In this document: positions 11,226-22,197 of the stretch, in pieces
Numbering within the stretch: the stretch's first letter is position 1
Layout of the letters: each line of letters opens with the position of its first letter
DNA from: Oidiodendron maius Zn
Lineage: Eukaryota > Ascomycota > Leotiomycetes > Myxotrichaceae
Assembly (NCBI GenBank): GCA_000827325.1
Contig: KN832873.1
Span: 2,184,245-2,248,244, forward strand
DNA length: 64,000 nucleotides
Direction of reading: 5' to 3'
Program-made: the position numbers and the translations under genes
The notes under the pieces: generated by a model
The model's input: only the letters and a program-made list of their open reading frames with translations
Told to the model about the DNA's origin: nothing
The model's database searches: none

Positions 11226-12679
11226 CTATCGTCCTGGGGTCGAAGGTGGAGGCGGGTAGAAGCTCCCGCCGGTGGGATCTCCGTATCCAAAGGTCAGAGG
11301 CCCCGCATTTCGAGATTCCGAGGTGTGCGGTGGGGCACTGTGAGCGCTCCACAGATCGTACGGCTCGTTGGCGGAGCCAACGGGCTTAGCATACGGGTAG
11401 GGTTGCTGCCATTGAGAATAATGGCTCTGCAAAGTTCCTGCAGATTGTACGTGCTGGGGCGTATCGATCGAGGTCGCAGGCAACGCTTCAGGCATCGAGT
11501 GACCACCGACCGATGTTGAAATCGGAGGCGGATACATGCTTGTGTGCATGGGGCGACCTTTCAATGTATAGTCTGGGCTGGGGTGAGACTGAGAATTTGA
11601 AGGCCCGAACTGGGAACTCTGGAGATTGTCGATGTTGCCATAGGAGATCGACCGATGCTGCACTGACCAAGCCAGTTCATCCCTTGGACTCGGCTCGGAG
11701 TGAGAGACTGGCCAGTTCTGCGCTGATGGAATCTGAAGATTTGGCGTGTAAGGCGAGAATGCTGGAGTCAAAGGAGAATCCTGAGGGTTCACGCCCCAAT
11801 ACGTCTGCGGCAGCGTAGTCGAGCTAGTGCTCGGAGACACATCAGGAGCCATCCAGTTCGTGGGTCCTGTGTTATATTCAAAAGTACGTGCAGTGATAGC
11901 TTAATGTGCGTCAGAACAAGGCATAATTGGCTAGCTGTGAGAAACAAACCTTTATTCTCCGGGGAGAAGCTTTCAGTCCTCTGTCGCTTTACCTGCGACG
12001 CACCAGGCATGCTTAGGTGGGGATAAGGTAGATCCACTTGAATGTCAGGTAGTTGGCTCGCCGAGGTCGCCGGCGATGATGATGCTGAGACTCTACCAGT
12101 GCCGCTCTGGGTCTTGGAGGACCTGCGCTTCGGCTCTACCTGAGGTTGCTGATCCACTGGGTAGAAGTTACATTCCTTCTTTAGCCTGATGCAATTTGAG
12201 CACCGGTTCTGTGCATCGCCTTGCTCGGGAATGCATCTAATCTTCCTCCTCCGGCAGTGGCCTAAAATGTTCATTTAGTAAACGGCCATTCAAAGGTCGC
12301 AATTCACCAGAATCTAAATCAGTCCCTACTCACCACAAGCTACAGAAGTCCTATGGTACCCTAACTTGTTCCTCTTCTTCTCGGCCGACAAGGCTAGAGC
12401 AGCTGCGTCCGCTGAAACCGGGCCCCGGACATTTGGGGTTGAAATCGACCGCTTGAGTTTTGTTACTTTCGAAGGCACCGAATTGGGCCGGCTTGGTGGT
12501 GACTTTGGTTTCATGGTGGCTGCTTCACTGGGCTGTGGTTGATCCCTTGGAAGGCTGTGAAGGCTGGGAATCATGGAAGGAGAGTCCATCCCCAAGGAGG
12601 GGAGGGGATATTGGTATGTCATTGAAGCTGAGATAACATCTGATCCCGCAGTAGAGAAGTCTGTGGGTGGATCACTCAT
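11226..12679 (-). CDS. Zn2Cys6 (fungal binuclear cluster) transcription factor
   Basis: Three exons, 12679-12334, 12261-11950 and 11866-11226, give 432 aa; introns are 72 nt (GTGAGT...TTTTAG) and 83 nt (GTTTGT...CACAG). The first intron splits the zinc cluster, which after splicing reads C115-x2-C118-x6-C125-x10-C136-x2-C139-x6-C146 with the basic RRRK after the second Cys. Before it lies a Ser/Pro-rich N terminus; after it comes a basic stretch and a Ser/Pro/Gln/Tyr-rich tail of ~280 residues that may be an activation domain. I see no fungal-specific middle homology region, so it is shorter than most Gal4-type regulators. I chose the ATG at 12679 (A at -3); an in-frame ATG at 12730 would add 17 residues. 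Target genes are unknown. Confidence 0.9.
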
Positions 12680-15600
12680 ATTCCACAGGCCTGTCTTCGA
12701 GCCAAATGGTGCTTGTACACAGAGTGCCATCAACTGCGGTTGTACATCAATCTGAGCTTGTGTACTTCTAGATCGCGGCCAGGCGCAGTCCTTCCGAGAA
12801 ACACGTTCCTGGTGATAAGGTACACCTGGCTCCTCGAGTTTCGAACTTTCAATATTCACTAGCAGTGAACCTGTTGCGATATACCGTCCAGGATAACTTG
12901 ACACGAAGCGCACAAGGCGGGCGAGCCGATATCCAGTTGCTTGAGATTGAAGTCTCACCAAGTAGCACCAGTGATAGAGATCCAGACGTGGGCGAAGTTC
13001 CAAAGGATGCCAACGAAGGAGGTGGATATTGAAGTGAGAGATACAAGAATACAAGGCGGCGGCGGGAGGGGTCCGGGTTAGTAATAAGCACCCAGGCTGA
13101 TGGACAGGCGGCAGACTGTCGGGATTCCGTGAGGTCAACAAAGTCTAGGGAGATGCTGGGGAGAGGCGATGTTGCAAGGAAGGGAAGGGTTCGGATCCTG
13201 TGAGAGATTACGGAGTCTGGAAAGAAGAAACGATATGATTGGGAAACTCGTAGGGGGAGGGGGGAGGGGGGTGCTTCCGAAACGAGAAGACCGACTGACT
13301 ATCCGTCGGGGATGGGAGATGGGATAGGATGGGCAGAGATGACGGAGGCGATGGGGAGAGGAAGGCTGAGAAGAAGCATATCTCCAGAGATTATGGGAGA
13401 AGCGAAGGCGCGCAAAGATTTCGATCTTGGACTACGACAGTACACCAACAGCAGGCGTGTGTGGAGGGGGACGTTCGTCTTGAGATGCCTGCGACGCCAC
13501 GAGATTGGGTCGCATCATGGGCGTGAATGCTTGTTGGCTCGCGGCTGCATCGACCAGCTCCAGCCCTAGTACATCTCCAGCAGGTCTCTCCATCTCCTCT
13601 CTTCCTCGCAGGATGTCTCCCAGCATAGGCATGACTGCCATATCGCGCGCTGCCTGTCTGAGCTAGCTCGGATCAGAAGGCTCCACGATGCAGCCCTTGG
13701 TTAGCCGGAACATGCGCTACATGACAGTGGAGATGCAGGGGCGGGGGGGGCGGGGCTTTCATGCTGAACCAAGACCGCGCGAGGAGTGAGGACGAGCGAG
13801 GACGAGCGAGCGAGGGAGAGAGAGGAGACAACGCGCCAGGGAAAAGCAAGTCCAGAGAGGGAACGAGGAGGCAGACCAGGGGGCCGACTGCACTGACGGG
13901 GTTCTCAGTTGCGTCTGCGACATGCCCAGCTCTGTCAGGTGCAGCTAGAGCGTTATAGGCTACCGCAACGCACTACGTCCGTCCTAGTGCCAACGACGAC
14001 TGAGGTGACAGCTATGATGCAGTTCGAGAGGATCGCATCCGCCACTTGGGCCCCAGAAGAGGGCTGGCCGGGCGCCGGGCGAGCGAGCACCCAACAAACC
14101 AACCGGTCAACCGCCAGGTGCGCAACCAAAAAAAAAAAATCGCCCTCACAGGATACGAGGACAGACTCAGCCAGCAGCAGCGCCACCACCACTCACGGCG
14201 ACTCCAGAGCTCGAAAAGACCTCAAGCACATCAGACGCCAAACGCAAGTTTAAAGAGGGCGTCCCTAGTTAGCGTCAGGCGGGTCGTTGATCAGAACCTA
14301 CGCGGCTAAGCGAATCGCAGGGCTTCGATCCCCGCGCTGAATGACAGCGGGTATCCGGTGCTTGGAATCAGCCATCTGAGCACCCTCCAGCGAACCAGCG
14401 TCGGAGGAGGGCGCCCAGCGCCAGGAAGCTTTCACGCTTCGACTTGCTCTGGGCTGCAGGGAGCGCCGTGATGGTCGCAAGCAACATCCCAGCTGCGCGA
14501 CCCAGCTGATCTCCACATCCACATCATAATCCTGGCGGGCGCTGGGCGATCCATCGGGGTACACGGTGTTTAGTACCAGCAACGCTCGTGATGACCTGCC
14601 GCGGCGCGCCGTACGCAGGAGAGGACCAGCAGACGGCGGCCAGATCAGGGCCGGACGCTGCTCGCACGAGATTTCTCGTCGATCGATCTGTTGTTTGCCG
14701 CTGGACAGATGGCTTCCGCACCAGCGTACTACTCCCGGCGTTTCACCGTGCGCTTTCTCGAGATGCGTCCAGGAGTGATGGCCCTTGGGCTTCCCGCATC
14801 GGGATATTCTAAGCGATGCGGTGGGAGTCCCGCGGAGCCGTTGGGTGTGGGTACCAAGTACAGCACCTCTGCACGAGCATCGAGGCTCCCAGCCCACCTC
14901 CCAGCTCCCAGCTCCCAGCTCCCAGCTGGTCGTAAAGAAATACTTTTTCCGTCTAGGCCCGGACGATATATTTAGCTGGTGCACCGACAACATGCAGATC
15001 TATGCATGCCTGCCATGTGGTTTTCTGAGGGTCACAACAACGGCTTCTCACCCTGAGACCTGCGAGGGATCGACCCTACAGTCTAGAGCACATGGCAGTG
15101 CGTTCGGATCCGGGCTGAGGTCTCCCTAAGACACTGCCCAGGAATCGATTCGTCCGTGGTGCTGTCATGGGAATTCTGGGGAACGGACGAAGTTCCAGAC
15201 TCGCTCGCGCGTCACGAGCGTCATCCAGACATCATTCCCTTCCTTATGACCAACTGCTCCGGGCGGTCTACGCTACCACACCCAGCTTCCCAATCTAGTC
15301 TCGACTGCCCCCAAGCGCAACACGGTGACGCAGCGAGATCAAAGCTCTCTAGTACGTTGGTATAATAATAGACCACCATTCAGCGACCTACCTGAGTGGC
15401 AAGTAATAACTGGGAAGGGAAAGTTCTGAGACATTTTCACGATCAGCGCTGCAAATAGTGCAGCTTGGCAACTCTTGCTCAAGTTTTGCGCGGGGGCCTC
15501 CCAAAAGTCCAGACGTTCTATTTCTGGGCCGAGGACGAGGCCCCTCTGGCTGGGACCAATCGTCAATAGAATCATCTCAATCAGACACGCCAAACCTACG

Positions 15601-18600
15601 AGATTTCTTTTTTTCCGCCATGTATTGCTCTCTCTGCCAGTCGCTCCGCACTACAGGTGAGCTGCAAGGACGCGGCTTTATGTTTGGCCAGAGGATTAGT
15701 AGTACAGTACGGAGTAGCGTTGCCATCTAAGAATAGCTTACATCTCATTTCTCGTGCTATTTTTGGCGCGTCCAGGGTTGTCGAGGGCGATTACCCGGGA
15801 CTCGCCTTACCTGTTCCTCTTGGGGGCAGAAACGTCAAATTGGCCCCACCCGGGGCTGAAATTACACTCATGTCGCTCAGTGCTGCTGCATGCAGGGTCT
15901 GCTCTCAATGGAGTACAGTACTGTACAACCAACTTCGGTACCCCCTGTCACGAGACCGCTGCAAAACAATGCAGGTTCGAACGCTGAGTTGATTATTTTT
16001 AGATGTCATGCAGGAGCGATGCCCACAAAATATCGCACCGTGCTCCACGGCCTATTGTACATGGGAAGAGTAAGATCTTAACTCAATCTTACTTCATTAC
16101 TCCGCACCCAGGAGCGGGTCCATACCGAGGTAGGGCAGACTTCGCACAGTATCTGGTACGACCTGGACAGACTTTTATCGGAGGACCGTGTCGAGCCAAT
16201 CACGGCCACGCCAGGATAAGCTACAAACCTACCTAACTGATCATGGCGAGAAGTTGCTGCGGGAAGCAGATCTTATCCACTTCACGAATCAGCGACGATT
16301 CTCTAGCCATGGCGTGATTGGAAGACTATATCACACAGCTGAACAAGTCACCGTGAACAATCAGATGGGTATATGAGGATCTTCCCGCATATATATTACC
16401 CACGGAGTGATACATATTCCGGACCGTACAGTACGGGAAAGGAGTACCCTGCATAGGATGTCTACCGCAGGTGGAAGTACCTATATCGCGCGCGCGTGTG
16501 GTGGCAGTCGCACTACTACTCGCTGATCTTCTCTACCAGCAGGTGCTCCCTGGACCAATGGCACATTCCAGAGAATGGCGTCGAAGTCACAATTCTCGCA
16601 ATTTCGTTTTCAATAATAGGGGCTGCGCTCATCACAGACCTCCTCATGCCTTGTGTAGTAGTGATCTGAGTCGAGTGTCCAATCGGAAGTCGCTGGATTC
16701 CAAGTTGTTCCAATATGAAACTTGTGCTACGTCGAGAATAGAGTACGTTAAGTTGGAGGGAACATGCACAACGAACACTCGACGGCGTGCAATACCTTCT
16801 CAACTCTTCTTTCGCATGAAAACTCTCTGTTTGAACTTTAGCCTCTAGCTCAAACGGAGAGCTCGCGAAACCTTGTAGTTCAAGGGTCGATTGAGTTCAG
16901 CCAGACGCGGGAGCCCAGCCGAATATATGACTAGTATCAAGCTCTGGCCTTACCATGAGCTCTGGTAATATGCTAGCATGCGACGCCTCATGCGGAGACA
17001 TGGCGGTAATATTCGGAATTTGCCTTTCCCGTCAAGATCGATTCCTCCTGTTCATGCGTCGGACTGACATCGGATCGTACATTATTATGTTAACTTTCAT
17101 ATTTCTCTGTTGAGAGGCGACTTCATGTTTCTCCCGTAGTTTCGTCGAAGTCGATAGCCACAGAATCCAATGACCAAGTCCACAGATCGGTGAATTCTTC
17201 TCTCAGCGATTATACGCAAAGGTTACACAGTAAGCGAGCCTACTTCTGACAGAATTTAGTTGTTAACTGCTGTAATCTCATATCCCTACAAACCAAGCCC
17301 ACTTTCTCCCAACTTTAACAGCTACCGCTGCTTCTAATTTTCAATTCTTCTCTTGTCTATTTTCTTCACGGTTGCAAAAGTATCTCTTGGTGGGCCGCTT
17401 AGCAAGTTGCGCTCTCAGTGGAGACGCTTATCTGCATATTGACAACAACTACAGTAAAGGCAGGATGGAAAGCAATTCACTGACATGTTGCGGTGTCAGC
17501 ATTCCTAACCCATAACTCGAGGATAAGAACCTTATCTTCGTCGTATTACCAGGGCTGTCCAAAGTGGACGCTTAGGTGAGACTCTTTATGTTCATCTTAG
17601 ACGACCGTCGTTACCTTGAGAGAGTAATACATCGTCAACCGCATGATTTACTTTCTATCCTATTTGCTCGAATACACACAGGGCTTGTGGCTGTCGGTTC
17701 CCAGAGGATAAGTGTGGTGTAGGCTACGCGTGTGCGTACAATTAGACGAAGTAACTTTGGCGACTAGTTGCTGCGGCGTTCGCCAGCACTGTAGCGTCGG
17801 TGCTGTCAATGTACAACGCTTCTATGGCATGTTCCAGCTCAGCATGCTGTCAAGGCTCTATCTAAATGGAACGAGGTAGACATGGTGGAAGAGCCATTAA
17901 GCTCCGCCCATCCTTGTCTGCGTTGGCAAGGTCAAAGTTAAGATGCGCCTCATTGGTGGGGCCGCGAGAACAGAATTCGCAATGGTGGGCACACTCACGC
18001 AAGGTTAATATATATTTTTCTCGGGCGCCGCGAGCAGTCAACACCGTGAAATGGTGAGCGTCGATGGCGGTTCCTACATGTTGATGCTCCAGCTCTCTCT
18101 TCTCTTCTTGATCGTGCTGTTATATCTCTGTATCTTCAACTGCGCCTTTTCTCTCGGTTACCTGGCATGGAGGGGTTTTGTGAATTGGTATCGATAATTG
18201 TTCCCTCCCCCGCTTTCTTGCAGTAACAGCCTTGCATCCTTCATGTGCCTCTTTGTGTTCTGCGGCATTATATTCAATGTAACTGGGTAAGGTCCCAAAA
18301 TTGATCTTCTTCTTCTCCACCACTTCTCGTTTGATCACCTTACTTGCCTCATGATTCTTAGTCTGACCCATCGATCAGGCAGGCAACATCTTGGAGCTCA
18401 TTTACGCATTCAGTTAATACTGTAGACATATCCATGGGGCACGATATGGCTCGCTCTCTGGTGGGATATGCTGCAAGATCCTAATTTTCTCTCTTGGTGC
18501 CGGCAAGGCACCCCCGTTAGTTATGGCAGGATAATGTGGCACAAGCTGAACTACAACCTCACCGCTTACCACCTCAAAAGTACTGCACAATAGAGGCGAG

Positions 18601-18752
18601 CGCTACCTGATATAATTACCTTGTGTCCGGGATTACCTAAAATGAGACCGTGGCGTTTCCCCGCTGAAATCAAGTCGTTCTTGGCCAAGTATTTATAAAC
18701 CCCCAGCAGTCTGTTGGTTTTGCTTTCAGCCATCCGGTCGACAATATCTACC
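12680..18752. other. Gene-poor stretch of about 6 kb
   Basis: No coding gene is supported between the divergent starts of the Zn2Cys6 gene and the sulfurase-like pseudogene. The GC-rich half nearest the regulator (13.1-15.1 kb) has many overlapping Arg/Ser/Gly-rich frames on both strands, typical of non-coding DNA. The half from 15.3 to 18.7 kb is more AT-rich. It holds short low-complexity patches (degenerate GACGAGCGAG repeats near 13785-13820, an A-run near 14127, CCAGCTC repeats near 14895). It may contain a long 5' leader, non-coding RNA or decayed mobile DNA; none can be shown by eye. Confidence 0.5.
14893..14929. repeat. Short CCAGCTC-type tandem repeat
   Basis: About five near-exact 7-bp units (CCAGCTC/CCAGCTT-like) in a row in non-coding DNA. 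It causes repetitive open frames on both strands but no gene. Confidence 0.7.
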
Positions 18753-20195
18753 ATGGCATACAATATTATCGTAGAAGGGTTCCGCGATGTCGAATATCCA
18801 ATGCTGACATGTACCTACCCATTTACAGCGCCACGAGGTTGTATTCGGCTAACAGGATACAATAGGCAAGACATACCTTGACCATGAGGGGACAACTGTC
18901 TGTGCACGATCGGTTGTAGAAGACTTCTCAAGCAAGTTGACATAATCTTTATGGAAATCCACATTCAGCTTGTGATCCAGCAGAGCTATCAGGTCATGCT
19001 GTGGACTTCATCCGGAATCAAGCATTACGTTTCTTTAGCGCTGATCCAGAACACTTCGATCTCGTTTTCTCTGCTAATGCAATTGCCGCTATCAAGCTTG
19101 TTGCAGAATTCATCCGAGATCCTGCAGCATCAGGCTCAGTGTCGGGGACCTTTTGGTACTGGTACCACAAAGACTCACATCCAAGCTTAATCGGAGTACG
19201 AGAGTTGACCAATGGAACGCATCACTGCTTTAACAACGATGAGGAAGTTGAGGAATGGCTCAACGGGACGCCCTGTGTTTCCAATTCAGGAAGTGTAGAT
19301 GGCCTTCCAGGTCTCTTTGCCTATCCAGGCCAGTCAAATATGACTGGCCGAAGCGGGTACGTCAGTCTACGGATATTGCACATCAAAATACTTACTCTAT
19401 TCTCGACGCAGCAGCACTCGCTACGACAACTCAGCTTGACTTCAGTGACCCGGACTCCGCGCTGGATTTTACCGCCTTATCGTTCTACAAAATATTTGGC
19501 TTCCCTGACTTGGGCGCTCTGATAATTCGTAGGAAATCTAACCATATTTTGTCACGGAGAAAGCACTTCGGTGGTAGCACTATTAGTTGCGTCACGGTTC
19601 TTCATGAGTCAACTTTCCAACGCAAGAATGAGACCATCCATTACGGGCTTGAAGATGGGACCCTGCCATCTCATAACAATGTTGCTCTAGGCTGCGCTAT
19701 AGACGGCCACGAGAGACTTTACAAATCAATAAAAATAATCTCCCAGCATACTCTGTTCCTTTCGAATCGCCTTTACATAGGCATATCTAAACTTCGACAC
19801 TCGAATAGTCGTTCTCTCTGCATAATATACAGTGATACCACGGATGCATACCCATACACTGATGCAATAACGCAGGGTGCGACCATTGCATTTAATGTTC
19901 CAGATATTAAGGGCAATTATATTGGCTATTCGCACATAGAAATGGCAGCAAATGAGAAAGTGATCTATTTCCGAGCAGGTGGACTATGCAACCCCGGCGG
20001 CATTGCTAGTTACCTAAAATTGAGCCTTGGCAGTACAAACGTGCGTGGTCTGCAGGGCACCGGTGCGGAGGCGCCAATCCTCAAGAGATAATCAACGGAA
20101 AGCCGACTGGCGTCGTCAGAGCCAGCTTGGGAGCTATGAGCATTATGGCCGAGGTGGAATCGACTTTCTATCCCAGTCATTTAAGGACAGAATAG
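18753..20195 (+). pseudogene. Decayed molybdenum cofactor sulfurase (NifS-like domain only)
   Basis: Fragments in three frames line up with the PLP-dependent N-terminal domain of MoCo sulfurase (HxB/ABA3 family), which sulfurates molybdenum cofactor for xanthine dehydrogenase and aldehyde oxidase. In order: MAYNIIVEGFRDVEYPML, a likely intron (about 18809-18872), KTYLDHEGTT, NLYGNPHSA, ALRFFSADPEHFDLVF, LFAYPGQSNMTGR, YSILDAAAL, ALSFYKIFGFPDLGAL (PLP lysine region), LEDGTLPSHN, GGLCNPGGIAS, and GKPTGVVRASLGAMS. Frame breaks fall near 18943 (in-frame TAA), 19345-19350 (with loss of several expected residues) and 20028 (one base missing). The last frame ends at TAG 20193-20195. No MOSC domain follows. 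The breaks could be sequencing errors, but three in 1.4 kb, one with lost residues, argue for a pseudogene, perhaps of a second copy. Confidence 0.85.
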
Positions 20196-20212
20196 CTGTG
20201 GGTGTGACAGAC

Positions 20213-20831
20213 ATGAAGTTCGAGACGATAACTACAGAATCCATATCAACAGCCGATTCTTCTCTCACTGTGATCGAGAATCACAGCTGTAACGATGACG
20301 AACGGTCACTAATAACACCGAGTTCAGAAACTGGCCTGAGTCATTGTGGTGTTGTGGTCAACCCGCAGACTCTCTATGTCAAGCAATCACCATGTTGCCT
20401 TAGTCAAAGAGTAGAGCTAGAGGGGAATCAAGACAGGACGCCAGCAATATACTTGAACGAGAACTCTGTTAACCAAGGAGATTCCCGACTTCAAACGGAG
20501 GCTGTACTCCATACACTTATTAACGAGGCCGAGGGTCGGAGGAGCGTCCGCAGAGGAACTTTGAAGTTTTGGAAGGTTAGAAGAGGTGCAATGCAAATAA
20601 TCAAAATGCTACATAAGGAACAGGTAAGCACGTGCATACGACATGCCATCTGTAATCAGGAAGTGACTTTGGAGTGCATTTAAATAGCAGATGCTAGCTC
20701 TCTTAGACAGTTTTCAGAGAAAATATACGCATCTGAGCCGATTTTCGGCCACCATTCACTTACAGAATCGAGACCACCTTTATGTTGGAAATGATAAGAA
20801 TCCCCAAGCGAACCAAGACCAAAAGCCATAG
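20213..20831 (+). CDS. Doubtful two-exon hypothetical protein
   Basis: ATG at 20213 opens 137 codons ending at a good donor (CAG|GTAAGC). A 67-nt intron ending AATAGCAG leads to 47 more codons to TAG at 20829-20831, total 183 aa with frame kept. The first half is Thr/Ser/Asn-rich; the end of exon 1 and exon 2 are basic and helical (LKFWKVRRGAMQIIKMLHKE, then LALLDSFQRKYTHL). It starts just after the sulfurase-like pseudogene, where a complete gene would have its linker and MOSC domain, but I see no MOSC motif. I do not recognise the family. It may be a real small gene, a decayed remnant or chance. Confidence 0.3.
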
Positions 20832-21806
20832 TAGTATGGCAACGGTAGCAATCACTGTCAAAATTCTAACTGACTGCTTGAGGTAGATCCTATCTACCGA
20901 CGATCCTCGGCTTGCGTCTAGGTGAGGTAGATAGAAACGGGAGAGGAGTAGTCTAACCTCTCTCAGGCACCCTCCGGGGGGAGTGGGAAGAGTGGGAGGA
21001 GTGGGAGGAGGTAAAGCCAGTTCTTTTTTTAAACGAAAAACAAAAAGAGAAGAAAGGGTCTTTCTTCTTCTTTTAGGAGTCTTGTTTGCTGTCGTGTCCT
21101 TGTTCTGTTCTTGTAGACAGTAAGCCATCTCGAACATAAGATGATGAGCTGGACATAAATAATGAGGTGCTCAAGGAAGGATATTCGATTTTTATTCCTT
21201 CCTCAGCTCAGAAACTGCAATCCTGCACGTAAATAACGTGAGATTCTGGATCTGGCATGACATGATGACGGGTGTTTACCATTTTGTAGTTCCCCTCGGG
21301 ACATCGGGTAATTAAAAATGTATGTACCTAATTGTCCTGAAATTCAGTACAGGCATCATTGCTAGCTGGAACACAGTCAATATGGAGGGAAAACTTTGAT
21401 ATCGGTATAAAACCGTAGTAAGCATTAAATCAAACTACTGTCATAGGGATTCCTCGAGACTTAGTGGATATCATCCATTCAGACCTATACAGGCCCCTCT
21501 ATTCAGCAACCAAAATAATACAAAAGCTCGGGTATACCCCCAGAATGAATGAAGGGCACTCATACATGCACAACTCTTCATTATTCTGGCTGTAAAAACC
21601 ACCAGGCAGAACTTACACCCCGTAGGGTCTGCCAACAATAGTCCATCCGACTTTGACTCTTATATTCGGCAGATGATGCCAGTCTCTCGCTCCGGCGCAC
21701 CTAGAGCTAGGAAATTGAACAGACGCCAGACGCCAGCCATTCAGCCACCTTCTTCAATTCCCATACCTTATCCCAATGCTAGCTATGCAGCGATCTCAAC
21801 ATCGTG
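20832..21806. other. Intergenic, with an ambiguous reverse-strand ORF
   Basis: About 975 bp. A reverse ORF with a true ATG (21137 to 20760, 125 codons) ends in a hydrophobic Ile/Leu/Val segment but overlaps the doubtful exon on the other strand. Its middle is a Pro/Thr-rich patch made by GTGGGAGGA-like repeats near 20980-21012. Not accepted as a gene. Nothing else is seen. Confidence 0.4.
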
Positions 21807-22197
21807 CTACGACAGCGCTATAGCGCCTCTCTTATTTTCGCGGTAATGCAGGTAGGCTTGGAAGCCGCAGCCTACCAAGAAAACCTGTAGAGAGATCAAG
21901 TCAGTCCCTATTTGCAGCACTAGGTTCGCGGAAAGAAGGTTCAGGGGCGTACAGCGTAGACTATGACGGCGGAGAAGACGGTCGCGGCGACGGCGGCTCC
22001 ATCCTCGGGATCTTCTGTCGAGCCCATCATGGAGTGGTGGTTAGATTTGAAGAGGAGGCCGATGACGGAGAGTATCACGATAGCAAAGACGGACATGACG
22101 ATGCTGCCAGGTGATACTGTTAGATGAGAGCTTTCGGGTTGCAGGAAGGGGGTACAGACCAGGACCACGCCTGCATTGCCCCGAAGACGGGCTTCAT
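21807..22197 (-). CDS. V-ATPase V0 subunit f (YPR170W-B / RNase kappa family)
   Basis: Small proton-pump membrane-sector subunit of the vacuolar ATPase, homologous to yeast YPR170W-B. Three short exons, 22197-22160, 22103-21953 and 21884-21807, give 88 aa (yeast about 85). Introns are 56 nt (GTCTGT...GGCAG) and 68 nt (GTACGC...CTACAG). The protein begins MKPVFGAMQAWSC and continues with helix 1 (IVMSVFAIVILSVIGLLF), the family-typical loop NHHSMMGSTEDPEDGAAVA, and helix 2 (VFSAVIVYAVFLVGCGFQ), ending in a basic tail. The split Cys after AWS and the VYAVFLV join match family conservation, supporting both junctions. The first donor (GTCTGT) is weak. No long ORF marks the gene, so it is easily missed. 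Confidence 0.88.

Noticed and set aside
14298-14993. 231-codon reverse ORF with a true ATG
   Set aside because: Arg/Ser/Gly-rich composition, no motif, overlapping open frames on both strands in GC-rich DNA; looks like chance.
15968-15986. tRNA B-box-like GGTTCGAAC
   Set aside because: The flanks do not form a T-arm stem and no A box or acceptor stem is present.
18120-18371. 83-codon reverse ORF with an ATG and Lys/Glu-rich protein-like text
   Set aside because: Too short, with no family match or splice partners; not enough to call a gene.
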